Shown here: piece by piece, positions 24,651 to 34,803 of the stretch | Layout: each line of letters opens with the position of its first letter | Position numbering within the stretch: position 1 is the first letter of the stretch | Assembly: GCF_010671595.1 (NCBI RefSeq) | Contig: NZ_JAABOP010000006.1 | Location: forward strand, 1 to 64,000 | From: Muriicola jejuensis | GTDB lineage: Bacteria > Bacteroidota > Bacteroidia > Flavobacteriales > Flavobacteriaceae | DNA: 64,000 nucleotides | Direction: 5' to 3' | Notes under the pieces: model-generated | Seen by the model: only the letters and a program-made list of their open reading frames with translations | Database searches by the model: none | Told to the model about the DNA's origin: nothing | Translations under genes and position numbers: made by a program

Positions 24651-25769
24651 TTATGTCTTGATGGAATCCACGATCATCCCTGCCGCTTTTTCACTGGCCC
24701 CGCCCCCGCCCAGTTTGGTCTCAAGCTTCTCATAGGCTGCCAGTACGGCATCCCTTTTCGGGCCAGAAAGGATCGCCTTTAATTCGGTGACCAGGGCCTG
24801 GTGGGTGAGATCGTTCTGTATGAGTTCAGTTACCACTTCCCTGTCCATGATGAGGTTCACCAGGGAAATGTATTTCAGGGTGATGATGCGCCTGGCGATC
24901 TGATAGGAAAGCCAACTGCCTTTGTAGCAGACCACCTGGGGAACTTTAAAAAGGGCGGTCTCAAGCGTGGCTGTACCACTGGTCACCAGTGCAGCCCGGG
25001 CACACTGGAGCAGGGCATAGGTCTCGCCCGTTACGAAATGCACCCGACTGTTCCCGGTAAATTTTTCATAAAAATCGTTGTCCAGACTGGGTGCTCCGGC
25101 GATCACAAACTCGTGATCGGGAAATACGGGGACCACAGACAACATAAGGGAGAGCATCTTTTCCACCTCCTGTTTTCGGCTGCCCGGCAAAAGGGCAATG
25201 ATGTCCTTCTCTGTCGAAAGCCCGTGTTTTTTCCTGAAGCCGGATGGATCTGTGGTCTCCCCGGCCTCGATGGCGTCGAGCAAGGGGTGCCCTACGTAGT
25301 GTACGGGAAACCCGTGCTTTTCTTCGTAGAATGATTTTTCGAAGGGGAGGATTACATACATATCATCTATAGAGGATTTGATCTTCCTTACCCTTCCCTC
25401 CCTGGAGGCCCAGACCTGGGGGGAGATATAGTAATTCGTCCGGCACCCTTCAGCCTTGGCCCAGGAGGCGATCCTGAGGTTGAACCCGGAGAAATCTATA
25501 AAGATGACCACATCCGGTTTAAACGCATCTATGTCTTCCTTGCAAAATGTGATGTTCTTAAAGATCTGGCGGATGTTGGCCAATACCTCTGCAAAGCCCA
25601 TAAAGGCCATTTCCTTGTAGTGCTTTACAAGGGTTCCGCCGGCCTGCTCCATAAGATCACCCCCCCAGCAGCGGACATCGGCCTCAGGGTCTGCCTTTAT
25701 CAGCGCCCTGATCAGGTTCGACCCGTGAAGGTCGCCCGAAGCTTCCCCTGCTATGATATAGTATTTCAT
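24651..25769 (-). CDS. lpxB: Lipid-A-disaccharide synthase
   Basis: A 372-residue glycosyltransferase (family GT19) that joins UDP-diacylglucosamine to lipid X to form the lipid A disaccharide at the inner membrane. Visible family segments are KYYIIAGEASGDLHGSNLI at the N terminus, FIDFSGFNLRIASWA, YYISPQVWASREGRVRKIK, ALLPGSRKQEVEKML and the nucleotide-binding end with TSGTATLETALFKVPQVVCYK. The length is normal. It lies 1 base after the small membrane protein gene and forms a run with surE. Confidence 0.96.
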   Translation of the reverse strand: MKYYIIAGEASGDLHGSNLIRALIKADPEADVRCWGGDLMEQAGGTLVKHYKEMAFMGFAEVLANIRQIFKNITFCKEDIDAFKPDVVIFIDFSGFNLRIASWAKAEGCRTNYYISPQVWASREGRVRKIKSSIDDMYVILPFEKSFYEEKHGFPVHYVGHPLLDAIEAGETTDPSGFRKKHGLSTEKDIIALLPGSRKQEVEKMLSLMLSVVPVFPDHEFVIAGAPSLDNDFYEKFTGNSRVHFVTGETYALLQCARAALVTSGTATLETALFKVPQVVCYKGSWLSYQIARRIITLKYISLVNLIMDREVVTELIQNDLTHQALVTELKAILSGPKRDAVLAAYEKLETKLGGGGASEKAAGMIVDSIKT

Positions 25770-25770
25770 C

Positions 25771-26055
25771 TCAAAATACCTTGTAATACAAAATGACCAG
25801 GGCTGCTAAAAGGGTTGCGACCAGCACCCCTTTGGCTCGCTGATCCCTGCGGATCCTCAGAAAACCGAAGAAGGCGATAAGGTTCAGGATGGCCCCCAGG
25901 GCCACCAGGCTCCCCAGGTATCCCTGGGCCTCGGCAGCCTTCAGGGTCTCCTGTATCCCCATGTCTGAAAAGAGGAGGATATAGAGGAGGGTGCCAAAAA
26001 CATTGGCAATAACGCCCACGGCAAAGCCAATGATAAGTTCTTTTCTAGTGTTCAT
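25771..26055 (-). CDS. Small three-helix membrane protein
   Basis: A 94-residue protein from the ATG at 26055; a longer open frame upstream lies inside surE and is not used. It has three hydrophobic helices (about residues 8-28, 44-64 and 74-92) with basic loops (RIRRDQRAKG), fitting an inner-membrane protein. It overlaps the surE stop by 11 bases and is 1 base from lpxB, so the three are one translation-coupled unit. Function unknown. Confidence 0.8.
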   Translation of the reverse strand: MNTRKELIIGFAVGVIANVFGTLLYILLFSDMGIQETLKAAEAQGYLGSLVALGAILNLIAFFGFLRIRRDQRAKGVLVATLLAALVILYYKVF

Positions 26056-26827
26056 GTAAGTTCCAGGTATTGATGTCTTGAATGGCAAAATGAGCCGTGA
26101 GGTCGAATTGAGTGGGCACCAAGGAGATATACCCCTGAGACAGGGCCCATTCGTCCGTATCCTCTCCTTTGTCGAGGAGCTGAAACTCCCCGGTAAGCCA
26201 GTAATAATCCTTACCGGAAGGATTGGTGCGCTTGTCGAATTTTTCTTTCCAGTTGGCCCTTGCCTGTCTGCACACCTTGATCCCTTTAAGCCCTGCCTTA
26301 TCTGTCTTGGGGATATTGACATTGAGCACCACCCCTTTGGGAATGCCATTCTCCAGGGCCTGGGCTACGATCTTCTTGACCGCATCCTCGGCAGGGGTGA
26401 AGTCGGCTTCCCAGGAATAGTCACAGAGGGAGAAACCTATGGCAGGGATGCCTTCGATACCCGCCTCAATGGCGGCACTCATGGTCCCGGAATAAATGAC
26501 ATTGATGGAGGCATTGGAGCCGTGGTTGATCCCGCTCACGCAGATGTCGGGCCTGCGGTCCAGCAATTCCTGGAGGGCCAGCTTAACACAATCGGCTGGT
26601 GTGCCGCTGCAACTGTACTCTTTTGGAGCCCCTGCCTCCGGGTCGATCACCACCCTTTTGGAATAAAGGGTGTTGTCCAGGGTAATGGCGTGTCCCATTC
26701 CCGACTGGGGACTGTCCGGGGCTACCACCACGACCTCGCCGAGTTCCTTCATACAGCGCACCAGCGTGCGCAATCCCGGAGCCGTGATTCCGTCATCATT
26801 GGTCACGAGGATCAAAGGTTTACTCAT
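26045..26827 (-). CDS. surE: 5'-nucleotidase SurE
   Basis: A 260-residue SurE-family nucleoside monophosphate phosphatase, a cytoplasmic metal-dependent enzyme acting on NMPs and possibly polyphosphate. The metal-binding start PLILVTNDDGITAPG is intact (the DD pair), with APDSPQSGMGHAIT, SGINHGSNASINVIYSGTM and LNVNIPK further on. The length is normal. In E. coli surE lies beside pcm and rpoS; here it is linked with lpxB. The 185-base gap to the divergent protease gene would hold promoters for both. Confidence 0.96.
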   Translation of the reverse strand: MSKPLILVTNDDGITAPGLRTLVRCMKELGEVVVVAPDSPQSGMGHAITLDNTLYSKRVVIDPEAGAPKEYSCSGTPADCVKLALQELLDRRPDICVSGINHGSNASINVIYSGTMSAAIEAGIEGIPAIGFSLCDYSWEADFTPAEDAVKKIVAQALENGIPKGVVLNVNIPKTDKAGLKGIKVCRQARANWKEKFDKRTNPSGKDYYWLTGEFQLLDKGEDTDEWALSQGYISLVPTQFDLTAHFAIQDINTWNLHEH

Positions 26828-27012
26828 CTCGCATACTTTAAGCCGTAAAAATACGTTTTTACTGAGGATTAGCGGGGACCGCCTTTAACAAAAAATTATC
26901 GTCCGGGGCATTTATTGGCATGGTTTTTTCTATATCTTAGAGTCTGATTAAATTTATAAACCTCAGGTTTTTAGGGCACTGCACAAAGTCTTTTGAATCC
27001 TGTAGAAACAAC

Positions 27013-29148
27013 ATGTACATGAAGAAGAATTTGGTTTTAGGGTTTCTTGCTGTTCTGATCGCGGTGGCTTCCTGCAGCTTTACGAACAAGACCTTTGAAA
27101 ATAACGACAAGGATAAACTCCTGTTAGATATCATTACCTACATCCTGGAAAAAGGGCATTATTCTCCAAAGGCGATCAATGACGATCTGTCCGTGAGCGT
27201 CTACGAGGATTTTATCGATGTTCTCGATCCTACCAAGAGGTACTTCCTGGCGGGAGATATCCAGGATTTTGAACAATATAAGTTCCAGATAGACGACCAG
27301 ATCAAGAATACGGACATCTCCTTTTTCAACCTGGTAAATGAAAGGTATATGAAGCGTATCGGGGAGGTAAAAGTTCTCATCAACGAGATTCTGGATGACC
27401 CCTTTGATTACAGCGTGGAGGAATCCATCAACTCCGATTACGACAAAAGGCCCTTTACGAGTACCAGGTCAGAACTGAAGGAGCGATGGAGGCAACAACT
27501 CAAATTCTGGACCCTGAACACCTTCGACTCCAAACTGAAGGACGAGATCCAGAAGAAGAAAGACGACCCGAATTATGTGATGCTCACAGAGAAAGAGGTC
27601 GAAAAGGAGGCCCGGGACGTTACCCGGCAGACCCTGGAAGAATTCTTCGATTTCGTGGACAACATGGAGCGAAAGGACCGGTTCGCCCAGTACATCAATT
27701 CCATCGTAGACAAATTTGACCCCCACACCTCTTACTTTGCACCTGAGGACAAGGATTATTTTGACCGCCAGATCTCCGGTCGCTTCGAAGGGATAGGAGC
27801 CAGGCTTCAACCCGAACCCGAAGGAGCCAAGATCGTGGAGATCATCTCCGGGGGACCTGTATGGAGAGGACAGTTGCTCGAGGTGGGTGACGAGATCATC
27901 AAAGTGGGCCAGGAGAATGAGACCCCGGTGAACATCGTGGGTATGCCGCTGGACGATGCCGTAAAACTGATCAAGGGCCCCAAAGGGACCAAGGTATACC
28001 TCACCGTCAGAAAGGTGGATGGTACCATTGAGGAGGTGACCGTGGTTCGCGATATCGTGGAACTGGAGGAACAATACGCAAAATCTGCCAAGATCATAGA
28101 CAAGGAAGACAAATTCGGTTTGATCCAGCTTCCCGGCTTCTATGCCGACTTTAAGAATTACAACGACCGGAATGCTGCAACCGATGTGGCCAGGGAGATC
28201 GAAAGGCTGAAGGAAGAAGGGATGGAAGGACTCATCCTGGACCTTCGCGATAATGGGGGAGGATCCCTGCGCACAGCCATCGATATGGCCGGTTTGTTTA
28301 TCAAGGACGGGCCTGTAGTACAGGTGCGCGCTTCGGACAACGATAAGATGGTCTATGAGGACAAGGACGAAAGGGTACAGTGGGATGGACCCCTGGTGAT
28401 CCTGGTCAACGAGTTTTCGGCTTCTGCTTCTGAGATCCTCGCTGCTGCCATGCAGGATTACAAGAGGGCGATCATTATCGGAAGCAATCAGACCTTTGGG
28501 AAAGGGACCGTACAAACCATGTACCCACTGGAAAATGTGGTTCACGTGAATGAGTATGGCGACCTGGGGGCGATCAAGGTGACCATCCAGAAGTTCTACA
28601 GGGTAAACGGGGAATCCAACCAGCTGGAAGGGGTGAAAAGCGACATCGTTATCCCGGACCGATACCGATACATCGTATTGGGAGAAAAAGGTCAGGCGAA
28701 TGCCATGAGCTGGGATAAGATCAATCCGGCTAATTACAAGGCGTGGGATGGAAAGATAGATTTTGAAAAGATCATTGCAAACAGCAATAAGCGTATCGCC
28801 CAGAACCCCCAGGTAAGGCTTATAGAGGAAAACGCCAAATGGCTGAAGGAACAGCAGGACGAAATGACCGTCACTCTGAATTACGACCTGTACAAGGCCA
28901 GGGATAAGGCCAACAGGGAAAAATCGGATTACTTCAAACAACTGTCCGATTACGACAGTCAACTCACCTTTGAATCCCTTAAATACGAACAGGGACTCTT
29001 TGTGCAGGACACCTTACTCAGGGAGAAAAGAGAGCGATGGCACAAGAACCTGGTGAAGGACGTGTACATAGAAGAAGCAGTAAACGTGCTGAGGGACCTC
29101 AGGGAGGACCACATCAGGAACGATAAACTCGCCCATGTGAAGGGGTAG
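27013..29148 (+). CDS. prc: Carboxy-terminal processing protease (Prc/CtpA)
   Basis: A 711-residue S41 protease. The signal ends at a lipobox-like VASCSF (Cys20), so it is probably a periplasmic lipoprotein; the ATG at 27019 is an equally good start. An N-terminal helical DUF3340-like domain (about 25-240) precedes a PDZ domain (about 250-345) and the protease core, with the serine in NEFSASASEILAAAMQDY and the lysine in GKGTVQTMYPL. A C-terminal domain runs to 711. It degrades or trims periplasmic proteins from hydrophobic C termini. A terminator follows at 29169. Confidence 0.95.
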   Translation: MYMKKNLVLGFLAVLIAVASCSFTNKTFENNDKDKLLLDIITYILEKGHYSPKAINDDLSVSVYEDFIDVLDPTKRYFLAGDIQDFEQYKFQIDDQIKNTDISFFNLVNERYMKRIGEVKVLINEILDDPFDYSVEESINSDYDKRPFTSTRSELKERWRQQLKFWTLNTFDSKLKDEIQKKKDDPNYVMLTEKEVEKEARDVTRQTLEEFFDFVDNMERKDRFAQYINSIVDKFDPHTSYFAPEDKDYFDRQISGRFEGIGARLQPEPEGAKIVEIISGGPVWRGQLLEVGDEIIKVGQENETPVNIVGMPLDDAVKLIKGPKGTKVYLTVRKVDGTIEEVTVVRDIVELEEQYAKSAKIIDKEDKFGLIQLPGFYADFKNYNDRNAATDVAREIERLKEEGMEGLILDLRDNGGGSLRTAIDMAGLFIKDGPVVQVRASDNDKMVYEDKDERVQWDGPLVILVNEFSASASEILAAAMQDYKRAIIIGSNQTFGKGTVQTMYPLENVVHVNEYGDLGAIKVTIQKFYRVNGESNQLEGVKSDIVIPDRYRYIVLGEKGQANAMSWDKINPANYKAWDGKIDFEKIIANSNKRIAQNPQVRLIEENAKWLKEQQDEMTVTLNYDLYKARDKANREKSDYFKQLSDYDSQLTFESLKYEQGLFVQDTLLREKRERWHKNLVKDVYIEEAVNVLRDLREDHIRNDKLAHVKG

Positions 29149-29168
29149 GTATCAGAAACGATTAAATC

Positions 29169-29196
29169 AAAAAAGGCCCTATTAAAGGGCCTTTTC
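29169..29196. terminator. Bidirectional terminator
   Basis: AAAAAAGGCCCT-ATTAA-AGGGCCTTTT, a 6 bp GC stem extended by A/T pairs with T-runs on both strands. It separates prc and msrA, which converge. Confidence 0.87.
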
Positions 29197-29213
29197 TATT
29201 GGAATCATCTTCT

Positions 29214-29759
29214 TCATGCTTTGCCGAGTTTATCGGCGTGTAGTTTCCTGAGTTTGTTGATCTTCGGGCTGATCACATAACTGCAGTACCCCTGCCGGGG
29301 ATTGTTCCTGTAGTAATTCTGGTGGTACTCCTCGGCCTCGTAAAAAGGGGCGAGCGGACTTACCTCTGTGACGATGGGCGCATCGAAGGAATCTTTGAGT
29401 TCCTCAATGACCTCCTCGGCCACCCTCTTCTGTTCCTCGTTATGGTAATAGATCACAGACCGGTACTGTGTGCCTACATCTGCCCCCTGCCGGTTAAGAG
29501 TAGTGGGGTCGTGGGTAGTCATAAAGATCACCAGCAAGTCGTGATAGGAGAGCACATCGGGGTCAAAGGAAACCTGGACCACCTCGGCATGACCGGTAAG
29601 CCCGGAACAGACCTCCCTGTAAGTGGGTCTTCCGGGGGCCTTGCCTCCCGTGTATCCGGATACGACCTTTTGCACCCCCCTGACCTCCTGCAGCACAGCC
29701 TCCGTGCACCAGAAACAGCCACCGCCGAGGGTTGCCACCTCCACCTTTGGATTACTCAT
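29214..29759 (-). CDS. msrA: Peptide methionine sulfoxide reductase A
   Basis: A 181-residue MsrA that reduces the S form of methionine sulfoxide in proteins. The catalytic [11 protein letters not shown] is present near the N terminus, with [23 protein letters not shown] and the C-terminal EEYHQNYY. The Cys in GYCSYVI near the C terminus is a likely resolving residue. No signal peptide is seen, so it is cytoplasmic. It overlaps the upstream msrB by 8 bases; the pair handles both stereoisomers. Confidence 0.97.
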   Translation of the reverse strand: MSNPKVEVATLGGGCFWCTEAVLQEVRGVQKVVSGYTGGKAPGRPTYREVCSGLTGHAEVVQVSFDPDVLSYHDLLVIFMTTHDPTTLNRQGADVGTQYRSVIYYHNEEQKRVAEEVIEELKDSFDAPIVTEVSPLAPFYEAEEYHQNYYRNNPRQGYCSYVISPKINKLRKLHADKLGKA

Positions 29760-30213
29760 GATCGGCTGTGCTTTTTAAAAGTTCAAGGGATTCGGAATTG
29801 ATACAATAGCGCAGGCCGCTTGGTGCTGGCCCGTCGGGAAATACGTGCCCGAGGTGGGCATCGCAGGTATTGCACATCACCTCCACGCGCACCATGCCGT
29901 AGGAATTGTCTTTTTCGTACTTTATGGCATTTTCCTTTATGGGTTGAGTAAAGCTCGGCCATCCCGTCCCGGAATCGAATTTGATGGTGGAATCGAACAA
30001 GGGCGTACCACAGCAGACGCAGGCATACCGCCCTGCTTCATGAATACTGCAGAGGGCACCAGAATGGGGTGCTTCCGTACCTTTTTTTCTTGTGATCCTG
30101 TATTGTTCCGGGCTAAGGGATTCCCTCCATTCGGCTTCCGTTTTTTCAACCCTTCGATCGGGTTCGGGATTGCCTTGAACCGAATAATGTATGACGTCTT
30201 TCCAGGTGAGCAT
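29752..30213 (-). CDS. msrB: Peptide methionine sulfoxide reductase B
   Basis: A 153-residue MsrB that reduces the R form of methionine sulfoxide. Zinc-binding CxxC pairs are visible ([10 protein letters not shown] and [12 protein letters not shown]), together with [11 protein letters not shown] and the catalytic [11 protein letters not shown]. No export signal. It overlaps msrA by 8 bases and comes first in the unit. Confidence 0.97.
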   Translation of the reverse strand: MLTWKDVIHYSVQGNPEPDRRVEKTEAEWRESLSPEQYRITRKKGTEAPHSGALCSIHEAGRYACVCCGTPLFDSTIKFDSGTGWPSFTQPIKENAIKYEKDNSYGMVRVEVMCNTCDAHLGHVFPDGPAPSGLRYCINSESLELLKSTADHE

Positions 30214-30352
30214 AAGTCTTATTGTTTTTTTGAACCTGTTTCCAGGGGGCTTAGGTAGTCGGAGAATCCCCTGAATCCTTACACTTCAAAGGTAGGTCTT
30301 CGTCCCCAGAATTCCTGTATTTTAGCAGCGTTTTAAGAACCGTAAGCAGGGC

Positions 30353-31159
30353 ATGCGAAAATCGAAAAAGAACAAGATCATTTATTACCTGTTGCTCGTC
30401 GTGGTGGTCTTCCTGTTCTGGACGGTCGAGTACTACCTCCTCCCATCCCTGAGCAAGGATGCAAACGAGGCCCGGGCCACCCTCCCTGCATGGGTCTTAC
30501 CGCGTGCGGATGCCTCGGCTGTCGTCACGCACAACTATTACACCCTGGAGTACAGTGAACTTCACGAGCAGGCCCGGTGGGTAGCCTATGCCCTCACCCG
30601 TTCACACCTTACCTCTGACGACCGTCGCAGGCCTTATTTCGAAGAGGATCCCGGGGTTAAGACCTTTTCCGCAGATTGGAGGAATTACAGAAACTCCGGC
30701 TATGACAGGGGCCACCTCTGCCCGGCAGGGGACCGCAGATTTTCGGAGGCTGCCTATAATGAGACCTTTTACACCAGCAATATCAGTCCGATGAAATCCG
30801 ATTTCAACGCCGGGGTCTGGAACCGGCTGGAGATTCAGGTCCGCAACTGGGCGAGGAAGTATGATTCCCTCTATGTGATCACAGGGGGCGTACTCAGGCG
30901 TGGGCTTCCGGCCATAGGATATGAAGGGGTTACGGTTCCGCGTTTATTTTACAAGATCGTAGTGAGGCAGAATGGGAAAGACCTGGAGGCCATCGCATTT
31001 TTGATCCCGCACGGGGAAACCTCCCAGCCCCTGGAAACGTTCAGGGTCTCCATCGATCGTCTGGAAGAGGAGACGGGAATCGATTTTTTTGAATCCGTGC
31101 CGGACAGCCTGGAGAGCAAGCTGGAAGAAGGGGTAAAAGACACCTACTGGCCGTTCTAA
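30353..31159 (+). CDS. DNA/RNA non-specific endonuclease
   Basis: A 268-residue protein with one N-terminal membrane helix (about residues 9-29; uncleaved anchor or signal) followed by a beta-beta-alpha metal nuclease domain. The catalytic motif DRGHLCPAGDR (His at about 123) and the metal-ligand Asn in NISPMKSDFNAGVWNRLE are both present, as in the NucA/EndoG family. It would cut DNA or RNA in the periplasm or outside, for nutrient scavenging or defence. Its stop codon overlaps the convergent rodA stop by 4 bases. Confidence 0.92.
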   Translation: MRKSKKNKIIYYLLLVVVVFLFWTVEYYLLPSLSKDANEARATLPAWVLPRADASAVVTHNYYTLEYSELHEQARWVAYALTRSHLTSDDRRRPYFEEDPGVKTFSADWRNYRNSGYDRGHLCPAGDRRFSEAAYNETFYTSNISPMKSDFNAGVWNRLEIQVRNWARKYDSLYVITGGVLRRGLPAIGYEGVTVPRLFYKIVVRQNGKDLEAIAFLIPHGETSQPLETFRVSIDRLEEETGIDFFESVPDSLESKLEEGVKDTYWPF

Positions 31160-32439
31160 AGCCACTCGTTGAGGCGATTTGCATCCAGTTTTAAAAAGAT
31201 AAAGAGGAGGGCTGTAAAGCCGAGAAGGGAAGAACCCCCATAGCTGAAGAAGGGCAGGGGTATACCTATGGTTGGCAGGATACCCGTAACCATGCCAACA
31301 TTGATAAAATAATGTATCAAAAGGATGGAAATTACGCCATATCCGTACATCCGGCTGAAATCGCTCTTCTGTCTTTCGGCCAGGTAGACGAGTCTGAGCA
31401 GCATAGCCGTGAATAATAAAACAACCGTGGCCGTGCCCATGAACCCCCATTCTTCACCCACGGTCGTAAAAATATAATCTGTATCCTGTTCCGGTACAAA
31501 ATCCCCCTTGGTACGGGTCCCTTCAAGAAATCCCTTCCCAAATCCGCCCCCCGATTCTATCGCCTTTTCGGACTGGTAGGTATTATAGCCAATGGTCTTT
31601 CGGATCTCTTCCAGTTTTTCGGGATCCTTTTCCAGCCTCAGCCAGAGGCTGAAACGGTCCCGGTGTCGCTGTTCGAAGACGTTCTCAAAAACGAAGTTCA
31701 CGGAGAGGGAAAATACTAAGGACAAAACAAAAAACAGGATCAGGGGAAAGAGGGGGACTTTAAACTTCGATTTTTTTACAAGAAGGAAAACAGCTATTAA
31801 CAAAGCCAGGCTGATCGCAACCCAGATGGTGCCGAACATGAGGGTGGTGATAAAGATGATCACTGCCAACAGGGCAATGGTCAGATAGTACAAGGGAAGC
31901 CCTTCCCTGAAAAGAACAAATACGAGGGCCATGAAGACCAGGGCACTGCCCGGATCGGGTTGTGGGATGATCAATAATACTGGGATGAAGATGATCAGCA
32001 AGGCATAGAGCTGATCTTTTACCCTCTTGATATCGGTTTGTATGTCACTGAGGTATTTAGCCAGGGCAAGGGCTGTGGTAAATTTCGCCAGTTCTGAAGG
32101 TTGAAGGTTAAAAAAACCCAGATCGTACCAGGAAGTAGCTCCGGCAATGTTCTTCCCAAAGACGAAGAGACCGAGGAGAAGCACCATACTAATGAGGTAC
32201 ATCACACTTGAGAATCGCTCATAGAATTGGGCTTCCAAGTTGAGCAGAATAAAGGCAGAGATAAGGGACACCCCGACAAAAAAGAGCTGTTTCCCGTAAC
32301 GCTGGCTCAGGTCGAATACAAAACTGCTTTCTTCAGAGAATGTGGTGGAATAGACGTTGACCCAGCCTATGGAAACCAGTATCAGAAAAAGGAAAATGGT
32401 TAACCAGTCTACCCTTTTAAAGACGCTTTTACCAGACAT
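31156..32439 (-). CDS. rodA: Rod-shape protein RodA (SEDS glycosyltransferase)
   Basis: About 427 residues from the ATG at 32439; the longer frame upstream lies inside the PBP2 gene. A SEDS-family membrane protein with about ten helices, containing NLQPSELAKF, QPDPGSALVF, the large periplasmic loop with NTYQSEKAIESGGGFGKG, and VGEEWGFMG. It polymerises glycan strands together with PBP2 during cell elongation. It overlaps the PBP2 gene by 11 bases and ends the mreBCD-mrdA-rodA cluster. Confidence 0.95.
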   Translation of the reverse strand: MSGKSVFKRVDWLTIFLFLILVSIGWVNVYSTTFSEESSFVFDLSQRYGKQLFFVGVSLISAFILLNLEAQFYERFSSVMYLISMVLLLGLFVFGKNIAGATSWYDLGFFNLQPSELAKFTTALALAKYLSDIQTDIKRVKDQLYALLIIFIPVLLIIPQPDPGSALVFMALVFVLFREGLPLYYLTIALLAVIIFITTLMFGTIWVAISLALLIAVFLLVKKSKFKVPLFPLILFFVLSLVFSLSVNFVFENVFEQRHRDRFSLWLRLEKDPEKLEEIRKTIGYNTYQSEKAIESGGGFGKGFLEGTRTKGDFVPEQDTDYIFTTVGEEWGFMGTATVVLLFTAMLLRLVYLAERQKSDFSRMYGYGVISILLIHYFINVGMVTGILPTIGIPLPFFSYGGSSLLGFTALLFIFLKLDANRLNEWL

Positions 32440-34297
32440 ATTCGTTGATCTTGAACTCTTCCCCGCTGTAGGGCTTGGCATATTCTGCCTCCAGGGTCTT
32501 TTCCAGCATTCGTTTTTCAAGATCTGTGCGGGTGATCTCCCCTTTGAGATATTTCTCGATCAGGAGGGATGCGATATGACCTGCGTACCTCGCACCGTAG
32601 TATCCGTGCTCGATATACACGGCCAGGGCGATCTTGGGGTTGTCAACAGGCGCAAAGGCAATAAAAAGGGAGTGGTCCGTGAGCTGGGTTCTCACCCCGT
32701 CGATCTTGGTGTAATTCTCGACCGTACCGGTCTTTCCGGCAATTTCGATGCCAGGGACCTGCAGCCATTTGGCTGTACCCTGGGTGTATACATCGGCCAT
32801 CCCCTGAACTACCGGTTCAAAATTCGCCTTGTCTATGGTGGTGTAATGGGGCGTTGTGAATGTGGGATCGCTGACGGGTTCTCCTCCGATCTCTTTGATG
32901 ATGTGGGGGGTGAAATAGTAACCCCTGTTGGCAATGGCAGCGGTCATATTCGCCAGCTGGATGGGTGTGGCTGATACCTCCCCTTGCCCGATGGCATTGG
33001 AAATAATAAAGGAAGGCGCCCATCGGTTATCCCCGTAAACGCGGTCGTAATAGGCCTTGTCCGGAACGCGGCCCTTCCGCCCGGTAGGCAGGTCATATCC
33101 CAGATAGTCACCCAGGCCAAAGCTCTTGATGTGTTTTTCCCACACATCCATTCCTTCATCCGTAGTGGGGTACTTCTCATAGATCTTTCTGAAAGCCTGG
33201 GCAAAATAGGCATTGCAGGATTTAAAGATCCCGGTATTCATGTTTCTGAGTCCGCCCCCGCAATGGCATCCCCTTTTCTTGTTGCCGACAAAAAATCCGT
33301 TGTAGCACTGTACGGTGGTCTCCGGTCTCATCACCCCTTCCTGCAGGGCGATAAGCGCATTGAGGGTCTTGAAAGGAGATCCGGGAGAGGGCTGTGCCAG
33401 GAGGGCCCTGTCCCAGGTCGGTTTGGAGATCGTATCGTAATGAAGTTTGCTGTAGTTCGCAGATCGCTCCCTCCCGACAAGCAGGGCGGGGTCATAGGTA
33501 GGACCAGAGATCAGGGCCAGGATCTCTCCGGAAGCCGGTTCTATGGCAACGATACCCCCCCTTTTTCCGACCATGAGTTGCTCACCGTATTCCTGTAATT
33601 GTTTGTCAAGGGTCACGCGGATCTCTTTCCCCTGTTCAGGCAGGGTGTCTAGTGCTCCGTCCTTATACGGGCCGATGTCGCGGTTAAACCGGTCTTTCTG
33701 TATGAATTTAACCCCTTTAACACCCCTTAGTACCTCCTCGTATTGTTTCTCTATTCCGGTCCTTCCCGTGAGTTCCCCCTGTTTGTAGTAGGGATTTCTC
33801 TTGATGTCGGTTTCGTTTACTTCGGAGATATAGCCCAATACATTGGCCCCACTGTGAGTGTCGTAGTATCGGAGCGATCGTTTCTGGATATAAAAGCCTT
33901 CGTATTTGCGCATTTTCTCCTGCAGACGGGCGTAGTCTTCCTTGGAGAGTTGCGGTACCAGCACGGAGGGCAGGCGGGGGGAATAGATCCTTGCCTTCTG
34001 CATCCTTTCCAGGAACTTAGGTTTGTCTATTCCCAGGAGGGAACAGAATTCCAGGGTGTCGAGTGGTTTGACCTCCCTGGGGATCACCATCACATCATAA
34101 GCCGGCTGATTGGCGACCAGCAGGTCCCCGTTGCGGTCGTAAATATATCCCCTTTCGGGGTAGTCGTAGATCGCCTGTACGGCGGAATCCTCAAGGATCT
34201 GGTTAGGGGCGGTGCGAAAGATCTGCAAATAGGAAAGCCTGCCTATAAAGGTAATTCCTATGATCACAATGATGGAAGAAAGCAGGAACTTTTTCAT
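32429..34297 (-). CDS. mrdA: Penicillin-binding protein 2
   Basis: A 622-residue class B PBP with an N-terminal membrane helix (about 4-22), a dimerisation domain and a transpeptidase domain. The active-site motifs are SPGSPFKTLNAL (SxxK), KSCNAYF (SxN) and AGKTGTVENY (KTG). It crosslinks peptidoglycan in the elongasome with RodA and MreC. It overlaps mreD by 4 bases and rodA by 11. Confidence 0.96.
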   Translation of the reverse strand: MKKFLLSSIIVIIGITFIGRLSYLQIFRTAPNQILEDSAVQAIYDYPERGYIYDRNGDLLVANQPAYDVMVIPREVKPLDTLEFCSLLGIDKPKFLERMQKARIYSPRLPSVLVPQLSKEDYARLQEKMRKYEGFYIQKRSLRYYDTHSGANVLGYISEVNETDIKRNPYYKQGELTGRTGIEKQYEEVLRGVKGVKFIQKDRFNRDIGPYKDGALDTLPEQGKEIRVTLDKQLQEYGEQLMVGKRGGIVAIEPASGEILALISGPTYDPALLVGRERSANYSKLHYDTISKPTWDRALLAQPSPGSPFKTLNALIALQEGVMRPETTVQCYNGFFVGNKKRGCHCGGGLRNMNTGIFKSCNAYFAQAFRKIYEKYPTTDEGMDVWEKHIKSFGLGDYLGYDLPTGRKGRVPDKAYYDRVYGDNRWAPSFIISNAIGQGEVSATPIQLANMTAAIANRGYYFTPHIIKEIGGEPVSDPTFTTPHYTTIDKANFEPVVQGMADVYTQGTAKWLQVPGIEIAGKTGTVENYTKIDGVRTQLTDHSLFIAFAPVDNPKIALAVYIEHGYYGARYAGHIASLLIEKYLKGEITRTDLEKRMLEKTLEAEYAKPYSGEEFKINEYVW

Positions 34298-34803
34298 TCT
34301 TTCTCTGCACTAAAAAGCGTTATCATCAAAATACCCAGCACCAGGGTACCTAAGCCGGTAAAGACTATTTTTTTCAAAAGTAATAGCAAATGGGACAAAC
34401 TAAAAATCTCCAGTAAAAAGAAGATGGTATGGTGCCCCAGTATTAAGAACGTCAAAAACGCAATTTGTTGTGCCCGTGTGGTGTTGCTGAGTTTAAAACT
34501 CTGGAATTCGTAATTCACCCCGAAGACAAAGCGCATGATGGTAGGTCTGAAAAAGGCCATGGTGGCACAGGCCACGGCATGGAAGGCCAGGGTGTCCGAA
34601 AAGACGTCTATCGCCAGTCCCAGGATAAAACAAATGATGATAAAGACACTCCTGCGCTGTTTAATGGGATACCAGTAGAGGAAGAGGATATAGACCATGG
34701 GGTTGATAAACCCAAGAAAATTCAGCCTGTTGAAGATGAGCACCTGGGCCAGCACCAGGAGCAGGAATCTGAGTCCGTTCTGAAGGTACAGGTTATTGGT
34801 CAT
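34294..34803 (-). CDS. mreD: Rod-shape protein MreD
   Basis: A 169-residue inner-membrane protein with about five to six helices, typical of MreD in length and hydrophobicity. Family-like segments include NRLNFLGFINPMVYILFLYWYPIK and GLAIDVFSDTLAFHAVACA. It is part of the elongation complex linking MreB filaments to the wall enzymes. It overlaps mreC by 11 bases and mrdA by 4. Confidence 0.9.
   Translation of the reverse strand: MTNNLYLQNGLRFLLLVLAQVLIFNRLNFLGFINPMVYILFLYWYPIKQRRSVFIIICFILGLAIDVFSDTLAFHAVACATMAFFRPTIMRFVFGVNYEFQSFKLSNTTRAQQIAFLTFLILGHHTIFFLLEIFSLSHLLLLLKKIVFTGLGTLVLGILMITLFSAEKE

Noticed and set aside
27469-28962. Long minus-strand frame of 497 codons
   Set aside because: It is antisense to the Prc protease gene; no protein family features are visible.
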